From Heterobilharzia americana (Eukaryota > Platyhelminthes > Trematoda > Strigeidida > Schistosomatidae): 64,000 nucleotides of DNA. Where the stretch lies: positions 39,911,920 through 39,975,919 of the forward strand of contig OX104128.1 in assembly GCA_944470555.2 (NCBI GenBank), read 5' to 3'. This document shows positions 57,401-64,000 of the stretch, piece by piece. A program made the translations under genes and the position numbers. Numbering within the stretch: position 1 is the first letter of the stretch; each line of letters starts with the position of its first letter. The notes beneath the pieces are model-generated. The model was not told the origin of the DNA, searched no databases, and saw nothing but the letters and a program-made list of their open reading frames with translations.

Positions 57401-58489
57401 AAAAGTTAGAGCTCACCAGTAACATGTGGTTGTTCGAACAAAATTCCAACAAACGACCACCGTTGTAGATTCGTTGGCAACACATGCTGTAAATGCCACC
57501 CAGACGCCTTTCCGATTAGTTCGGCTCAGCTCAGCTTTTTTACTTAAAGGTTAAAGTCACCTACTATTATGATCACATCTGAACATTTTGCTTTATGTAA
57601 CAAAAGTGACACCTAATGCTTGGTCTATTTTATGCATCAACCGAACTGTCGTCAGTGGGTGCGTAGGAGGAGATTATCAATAGGTATCGGTTGGTTTCAA
57701 GATCCTTCCCAGTTCTTACAGATCCATTCATCAGTCGAACAGCATATAGACGATTGTTTACTGGTGTACACACGAGAAGTGAACTTTCCGCTCTACAACT
57801 CAATTATGCGCCTACACCAGAGAGTTCATAACAGCTATCCACTGGGTCTCCAGATACTCCTAAAACGAATTTCGAAGATTCACTACTGAGACCAAGTGAC
57901 ATCAAGTGTATAACCACACTCGAATCCTGCATAGGTGTCTCACAGATAGCATAAATCCATGAGTAGAGATTCCATAGTTCTGGCGAGCGATGCTTGTTGT
58001 CCGATTTGGCGCAGAATTCAGATGTTGAAAGCTCCTACGCGAAATCTATGGCCAGGGTCTTAGGCGACTAAGAATGAGGTATCAATGCTTTTGGTCACTG
58101 CTAACGGTTACAGAGTGAGAAGCTGGGGAATGTGATGGAGGCTTAATATTAGTATCAGGAGGTGAAGGTAAAGGAAGAAACAAAGTTGAGGAGGATTGGT
58201 TATGTTCTAATGGGTCTTGTGTACTACTGTAAGTGTGGACCGTTGACACTTCGGTTTCCCACACCACGAAAGGCTAGTTGTTCTTAAGGTACCTGAAAAA
58301 GGAGGGATAGTGCGCAACCGCAGAGCGCAAGAGACGTCTTCTTTAAGCCTTTTGGCAGTTTGGAGATTTCGGTTTTTTGGTTTGAAATCCGACAATGAAT
58401 ACCCGTTGCGGGTATTGGCTCACCGCGAGGAGTGAGAGAGTGCTATTTTTTGTGCCAACTGTTTTTAATTCTCTCTTCCAATAGAAAAG
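57401..58489. other. Upstream region, possible old retroelement
   Basis: A minus frame at 58395-58207 (KPKNRNLQTAKRLKEDVSCA, then LRLRTIPPF and WCGKPKCQRSTL) continues in another frame at 58267-58082. It has a retroelement-like feel, but I cannot name the family. 57401-58000 shows nothing clear. Confidence 0.3.
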
Positions 58490-58765
58490 ATAGCATAAGC
58501 GTGTGGTACTGCTGATTGTCCAAGATAAACGTCCTAGTACTGCCGCACCCCCTCTTCAGTTAGCAGAACGACTTCGTCCTCTGACCCCCATCATACCACA
58601 GCAATTTATACTATAATGGCAACTGTTTTCTTCCAACTATTTAACAGACTTTTCTGGTATGGTGGGACCTCGAGGGAACAAGCGTTACACCAGTAGAGCT
58701 CGTTAGGTCATCGTGATTTAAAAGCCCGACAATCAGGTCAAGGTAGCAGCTATCGAACGGGACAC
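58490..58765. repeat. Dispersed repeat, copy B (partner at 4628-4905)
   Basis: Ordered shared blocks with copy A: agcataagcgtg, tagcagaacgac, caatttatactat, gctcgttaggtcatcgtgat and aggtagcagctatcg. Same orientation as copy A, diverged. Confidence 0.6.
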
Positions 58766-60429
58766 AATGACCAAGCGTTTAGATCATAATTTGCCATCTT
58801 TGACACGAAGTTGTATGAACTATCACAGGCTATACGTTAATGTGGTGACCTACCACTTTGGTTCATGTCAACGCACCGACCACAGAGGCCTTGATTGGAC
58901 AGTTTTCTACGAAAACATAAATATCAAGAGGTGACTTACCGAAAAACTGCCTAGCTATGATAAATATCGATGCGAATGGATGAACATTTTAAATATTTTC
59001 CAGGCCTTATGCAATTTTATCTTTACGCCATGTAGAAGTTCTGAATACTCCGTAGTTGATTTAAGGTTTGAATAGTGAGACTTATCAGCTTCCATATTGT
59101 TCCAACACTACTTTTTAGTGAAGAACTATCGTGAATAGTTCAATAGAATACTGCTAAGGATTATCACAACGCTTCAAAATAAAATATTTTGAGGACTGCA
59201 GCAAATTACTGGCACTCGTTCTTATATTCTACGGGAAAGTGGGACCAATGTTTATTGAGAAGCCTATTTTAGAGTCACTAGTGGCTTTCAGAACAGTACC
59301 TAGGAGTACGGCAAGCGTCACATAATTGTCGAGTCACTATCAGTGGTATCTGATGCCACTGAACTAGTCGAAATAGCAAGAAACTGAGAGGATTAGACTG
59401 TCAATCTGGTCTGAAAAAATGAACATGAATATTTAGGAGTCAAATATCACCTCATTAACCTAACCAATACTGTTGTTTAGTTGACAGCACTTTAAAAATA
59501 ACTATGTGGATAGGCTTTCGGTTAAGGAACAGTATGGTATGAGAATTGGCCACTCATACTTGACCAACCGATGGACAGGAAAAGCATAGATGGGAATGCA
59601 AATGTTAATATAACGTTCATAATCTTTAGTAAAATCTTTGAGAGTTCCCGGTGTAAGACTCCGCTTAAACCTAAGTAGTCTTAGAAGCAGCAGCAAGATG
59701 ATAAATTAGAATATGGACTTAATCATCAGTAGAAAGCATAAAATTAGGATTGACCGTGTTGCCACAGAAACTACTGAAGGGGTATACTTCAAGTTACAAC
59801 ACTAGGCAGCATACTCTCACTGCTTAGCACTAACGAAATGTGGTGATAAGTCTACTTGTCCTATGTTGTTTGCAAATCCTGTTAAACTTTACAGTTTGGT
59901 ACGGTTAAGACGACACGTTGATAATACAGATTTGGAAGCACTAATGGGGTGATTCAGATAGTCACTGGAGATTAACGCTAAGAAATTATTTATGAGCATT
60001 GATTATTATGATCCATATGACCACTCAATTACTGATCAGCGTTTACGCAAGTTTTCCTAGCACAAAGATTTACAAACTATCATAAATTATGACCTCAAGA
60101 CAGCTACAAAATGTAGGGTAGAGACCACTAAAGCTTTCCACCTCCCTTATTTTCTTTAGGTTTCCAAAGGTTGTGATAAAAATATTTCTCACGGATATAT
60201 CCATGAGAAACCATGCTCTTTGAGTTATCTACTGATGAACGCAAACAGTTTGCGGACTATGTCTTTATAGTCGTATAATAATATTTTTCGAAAACTATTC
60301 TCAACAGCTTGTTAATTAGGACCGAAACAGCTAAACCGATGTTCTAAGTATGATCCACAAACCCTAGGTTTAGAGAGTACATAAATACATACATCTTAAG
60401 AAATGGTTGCACATTATCTTTTCCATTTC
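58766..60429. other. Upstream region, nothing recognised
   Basis: AT-rich, no convincing coding or repeat signature on either strand. Confidence 0.45.
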
Positions 60430-62640
60430 GCATTTCAAAACTGGTCATCTGAGAGGATATCACCAGCTCGACCTAATGTACAGGGAGGTGAACATGGCTG
60501 ATATTAATTCATCAGCCTTTTCTGAGGACTTGACAGTGATTCCGGAAGACCCAATTGGAGATGCATGATATTCTTTCGAACATTTGCACCCTTGAGTCAC
60601 TCAACCGTTCATTCCGTTGACTGTCCCGACTTTACGAAAACACATGCAGGGATAAATTGCGAAACCTGTAATCTACTAATACGGAAGAAATGGTTTTGGA
60701 GTTTTGTCACTAACCTCGATACTCCCGAGGTGAAGAAGCAGTGTAATATAGCCCAAAATGTATGAATCACAGCAATTCACCAGTCCTGAATACAATTCAA
60801 AACCCATCTTGCTCAGGTTGAAGTAGAACGCTCAAAAAGGCTTTTGTATATGAACTACAGGGGGAAATGCACTACAACGCGCATACCCTAATTGAAGATA
60901 CAGGAACTGCCCAGTTAAGTGGAAAAGATGAGGATGAAAGAGATGCTATGGTGAGATACTTTGGTGGTGTTTCAGCCCAGAGACCTCCAACGCATACAAT
61001 CTCTATACAAATAAAGTCTGCAGACCGATTGTAATAACACATTTAAGACAGTAAGTACTGTGCATATGCGAAAATAAACAGTACAGGATGATTATAGCTA
61101 GACTCATGACTGCTCAAAGAGCTTGCACTCTACATAACTCACCTATTGATAATATTTCAACTGTCCCCTAATTACGGTATACTCCTGAATTGGAAGGATG
61201 TTATCATCAAAATTAATGACACCGCAGGCTTTGGGCAGCAAACATAAGCTACAGATCGGTAAGTCTGATGAATAATCAAGAAAGCATTACGATTCACCTA
61301 TAAACTAACACCATATTCTCAAGTTTAAAACGCGATTTTCGAAAAAGTTTATCATGATTCACAAACCTAACAATAAGAGAAAGTTGAGTAAAGCCTAAAG
61401 AATTCAGGGAAGCGTTTGACAAGGTATCTCACTCCAGGTTGCTCATCAAACTGGTAAGTTCTGAAATAACTGAAAACATAGTTATATATATCAGAATTCC
61501 TAGTGAGCGAGATACGAAGTGCGAGGACTAATATTCGGCAAGTATGTACACGATGGAGTGCTGCAAGGTAGTCTAGAGTTCCTTTCGATGTCTCCTATTT
61601 ACAGATGAACTACCTACTATCACGAAATCTCCCATGGTTCGCTCCACTGGCAAAAGTTAAGGAGTGACGAAGATGTGCGCCCACTTAAAACAGACCTTTA
61701 CAGTTTTCAACCTGTTAAAAGAAATGGTTGATGTCTAACAGTGAATACTAATGTGTAACCATGCCCGAACGGTAACGAATACCATACTTAAAGAGTTTTT
61801 CTATCCCTAACACTGAATCCCAACTACCTAGAAGTCATAGTACGTAGTGGATAAAAAAGCATAACGCACTGTTGACCAGTTAGCTGTTTCAGGATTAAAG
61901 ACAATACATAAACCTCTTATTAAGAATAGCGATGATATGTTCACCGTCTTATATGAAGCTTTGGTTGGATTCAAACTAGAGAAGTGTGTACAACTGATGC
62001 ATCCTGAAGGAATTCAAAGACCGACCACTTCTACAATCCCTGCGATGAGTAGTCTGGCCTATGGTATACGATCTCAGGAGCCAAGGCTCTTCTCTTAATC
62101 GTATCCCTCACCGAGATCTAATCCTGATACACACCATTTCAAATGACTGAACCTGACCCCTTTTCATTCACACTAGGACAAGACACCTCAGAGGAAATAA
62201 AAGGGCGCGAAAGCCAAGAACACTACATCGGAGCATAGAACTGGTTTTCATAACGAGCAATCCATTCTTGGGACTGACTTCCAGAAGAACTGTCTATGTT
62301 GCCAACTGGCTAATTCAAAACAGGATTGGAAAGAACATATATGTATTAGAAAACGACTATACAGGTTCACAGCATCTCATCTTTAAACCCCAAATCTGAG
62401 TCTGAATTTTCGAAGGCTACCGTCGCATTATCTGCAACTGCAAGTCACTTTCTTGCATTGCGATAAAAATCGACGTGGCACTACTATATTCAAAAACTCG
62501 TAATCCACCGTCAGTTTACAAGGTAGATTGGGTCTTAAGAGTGAGATTTAGAGGCTTCTTGACATGTCATTTTTTATGAAAACATACCTTGTAGTTAGAA
62601 AGGAGACATGATGACGTGATCCCCCCCCCCCAGTAAGAAG
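60430..62640 (+). mobile_element. Very decayed non-LTR retrotransposon (RT region)
   Basis: Plus strand, several frames. FREAFDKVSHSRLLIKL-like at about 61405-61450 (read REAFDKVSHSRLLIKLVSS) matches the AFDxVxHxxLLxKL motif of RT. GVLQGSL at about 61557-61577 matches GVxQGSVLGPLLF, then LFTDELPTI, and KMCAHLKQTFTVFNLLKEMV after the lost FADD box. The region upstream from 60430 gives a few in-frame patches (HLRGYHQLDLMYREVNMADI). It ends near a C11-12 run at 62620-62632. It differs from both other LINE families here. Confidence 0.6.
62620..62632. repeat. Poly-C run
   Basis: An unbroken run of about 12 C, unusual in this AT-rich sequence and prone to sequencing-length error. Confidence 0.85.
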
Positions 62641-63603
62641 CAACACACCAAGATATTTACTGCTGGAAATGTTCTACAATTGTAGGCGGTCAAGCTACCA
62701 AATCAAAACGATTTAGATAAGTTGAGTGGTATGAAGCACTTGTTCACGGTATTAGAATCGTAAGCTGACTTGAGGAAGCAGCGGATTCAAACAGAACACA
62801 CACTAGTGTATGACGCTCGGAACATAGCATGTTTGCATGCATCTATAATTGTCTGGAATTTGTTTCTCAATAAGTAGCACAAACGTCCCCCTAATTGCCT
62901 GAAGGATATAAAATATCTCTTCATCCAAAACGTAACCCGAACTTAGGACAGATGTGTTGTTCAAATAGCAGATATGAAATGTGATTCGTCAAATCACTAT
63001 ACATTTTTTCTGAATAGTAAAAGCTAAATTGTCGACATATATGCCTACAGGGACATATGTTACTATGCTTACCTATATGTGCCGTTTGATGTGAATTACA
63101 GAAGCACAAAACATCCTCTAAAAATGTCGTAAAACAGTGCTAAACTTTATAGAAATTCAATGAAACCACTGCGTACAAAACTTCAATAGCAAAGATCGAG
63201 TAATTTTTGTATTAACAACTATAAAAACGTTTACATGAGTGTTATGTAACCAGGAAAAGCTATTCACACCCTAGCCACGATATACTTGGAAAAATGGCAA
63301 CCTGCAAGTATTTATCTGCAACTCACTGTCAGACTTTAGATGATTTGCACGTCTAGGACGCTCCTTCGTCTGCTGCGCGCCCATAATCCAAAATCCGGGG
63401 TGATTCACATAACGCGGATTCAATTATACCATCTGTTTAGTGGCTTAAAACAATACATAAGGCAGTAATAGTTTTCTACTTTTGAAGACAGGCATATATG
63501 GTAGATTTGTCATAGTATGAACCCATCTTTTATTTTTCTGGGAAATAAGCATATGAAAGAAACTGCAGAACCAGTGAAACAATCCGACAGTTACATTATA
63601 CGT
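62641..63603. other. Upstream region, nothing recognised
   Basis: No supported gene, RNA or repeat. The window end (63751-64000) has a 95-codon plus frame at 63676-63963 with no recognisable motif. Confidence 0.45.
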
Positions 63604-63750
63604 ACCTGTCATTAAATGAAACTGAAAGTATTTTCGCCGGCCAAGTATCCTAAGTAAAATGAAACCGTCCTCAGCATGTGTCCTCGAAGGTCTGTGAACA
63701 CCGCCGGATGCTGTTGTTGCGGGCAGTTTTATTATTGGGACAAACAGCAT
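63604..63750 (-). CDS. Candidate upstream exon (weak)
   Basis: A minus-strand reading frame starts at ATG 63750 and runs MLFVPIIKLPATTASGG through GRRKYFQFHLMT to a good donor, GACAG/GTACGT, at 63604/63603. The exon would end with a single G, the phase needed to join CT at 55137 and give ...HLMT-A-TSCFQEHG. That phase match is the only link to Abl. The sequence does not resemble known Abl N-termini and lacks an N-myristoylation MG start. It could equally be chance in a repeat-rich stretch, or part of a neighbouring gene. Confidence 0.25.
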
Positions 63751-64000
63751 TCAGGTTATTCAAAATTCATGACCTCTATTATATTTCATGATCGTCTCAA
63801 CGTCCAAATTACATTCCAGTATCCATTGTCCGATATTGATAGTGCGAGCGTAGAAAAACTGATAGTTTCTGATCGCCTGCGTCTAGTTCTTAGGGCTTGG
63901 TTAGAGTTGTTCGGTTCACTCCTGCAGTGGACGAGGAAATCTCCTCTGCTTTCTGCCTTTTAGCCTCGGTGAGGTGGATGTTTTTGTGGGTTAGTAAGTT

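Noticed and set aside
1..64000. CRISPR array, operons, ribosome-binding sites
   Set aside because: Sequence is eukaryotic; no regularly spaced direct repeats or bacterial gene organisation seen.

Overview
The window reads as nuclear DNA of a blood fluke (family Schistosomatidae, probably genus Schistosoma). It is AT-rich and intron-rich. It is packed with schistosome-type repeats: Sm-alpha-like tRNA-headed SINEs carrying hammerhead ribozyme motifs, CR1-like and RTE-like non-LTR retrotransposons, and Penelope-like GIY-YIG fragments. I cannot name the species.

One cellular gene is recognisable: an Abl-family non-receptor tyrosine kinase on the minus strand. I resolved nine coding exons between 55137 and 9021. 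They give, in order, SH3, SH2, SH2-kinase linker, kinase domain, proline-rich tail and C-terminal F-actin-binding domain. Every adjacent exon pair agrees in splice phase except one place: about 29 codons (kinase helix alphaC and strand beta4) should lie between 40531 and 32641 and I could not find them. The N-terminus is also missing. A phase-compatible open segment ending in a good splice donor at 63604 is a weak candidate first exon. The kinase has all catalytic motifs and a Thr gatekeeper, but carries Val where human ABL1 has Glu255. Its SH3-SH2 connector is about 45 residues long, against a handful in human ABL1.

Layout. 1-9020 lies downstream of Abl: a large near-identical inverted repeat (1160-3659) with a Penelope-like fragment in its loop, an RTE insertion with a clean 17-bp target duplication (5919-7061), and simple repeats. 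9021-55137 is the Abl gene, whose introns hold most of the transposons: a 3.7-kb decayed CR1-like LINE at 12.2-15.9 kb and a truncated sister at 37.2-39.1 kb, an RTE end at 25.2-26.4 kb, hammerhead SINEs at 16.6, 26.8, 28.1, 28.6, 30.9, 31.3 and 49.8 kb, fold-back tRNA-like SINEs at 31.7-32.1 and 41.7-42.0 kb, and an inverted pair of Penelope-like ends at 46.5-47.6 kb. 55.2-64 kb is the upstream or 5' intronic side, with a minus-strand LINE and a very decayed plus-strand LINE.

No rRNA, functional tRNA, CRISPR array or bacterial-type operon is present. The most notable items are the intact hammerhead inside a fold-back SINE, the 763/765-bp inverted repeat that differs only in run lengths where I compared it, a 663-bp conversion-like tract shared by two otherwise diverged LINE copies, and the unusual features of the Abl protein.
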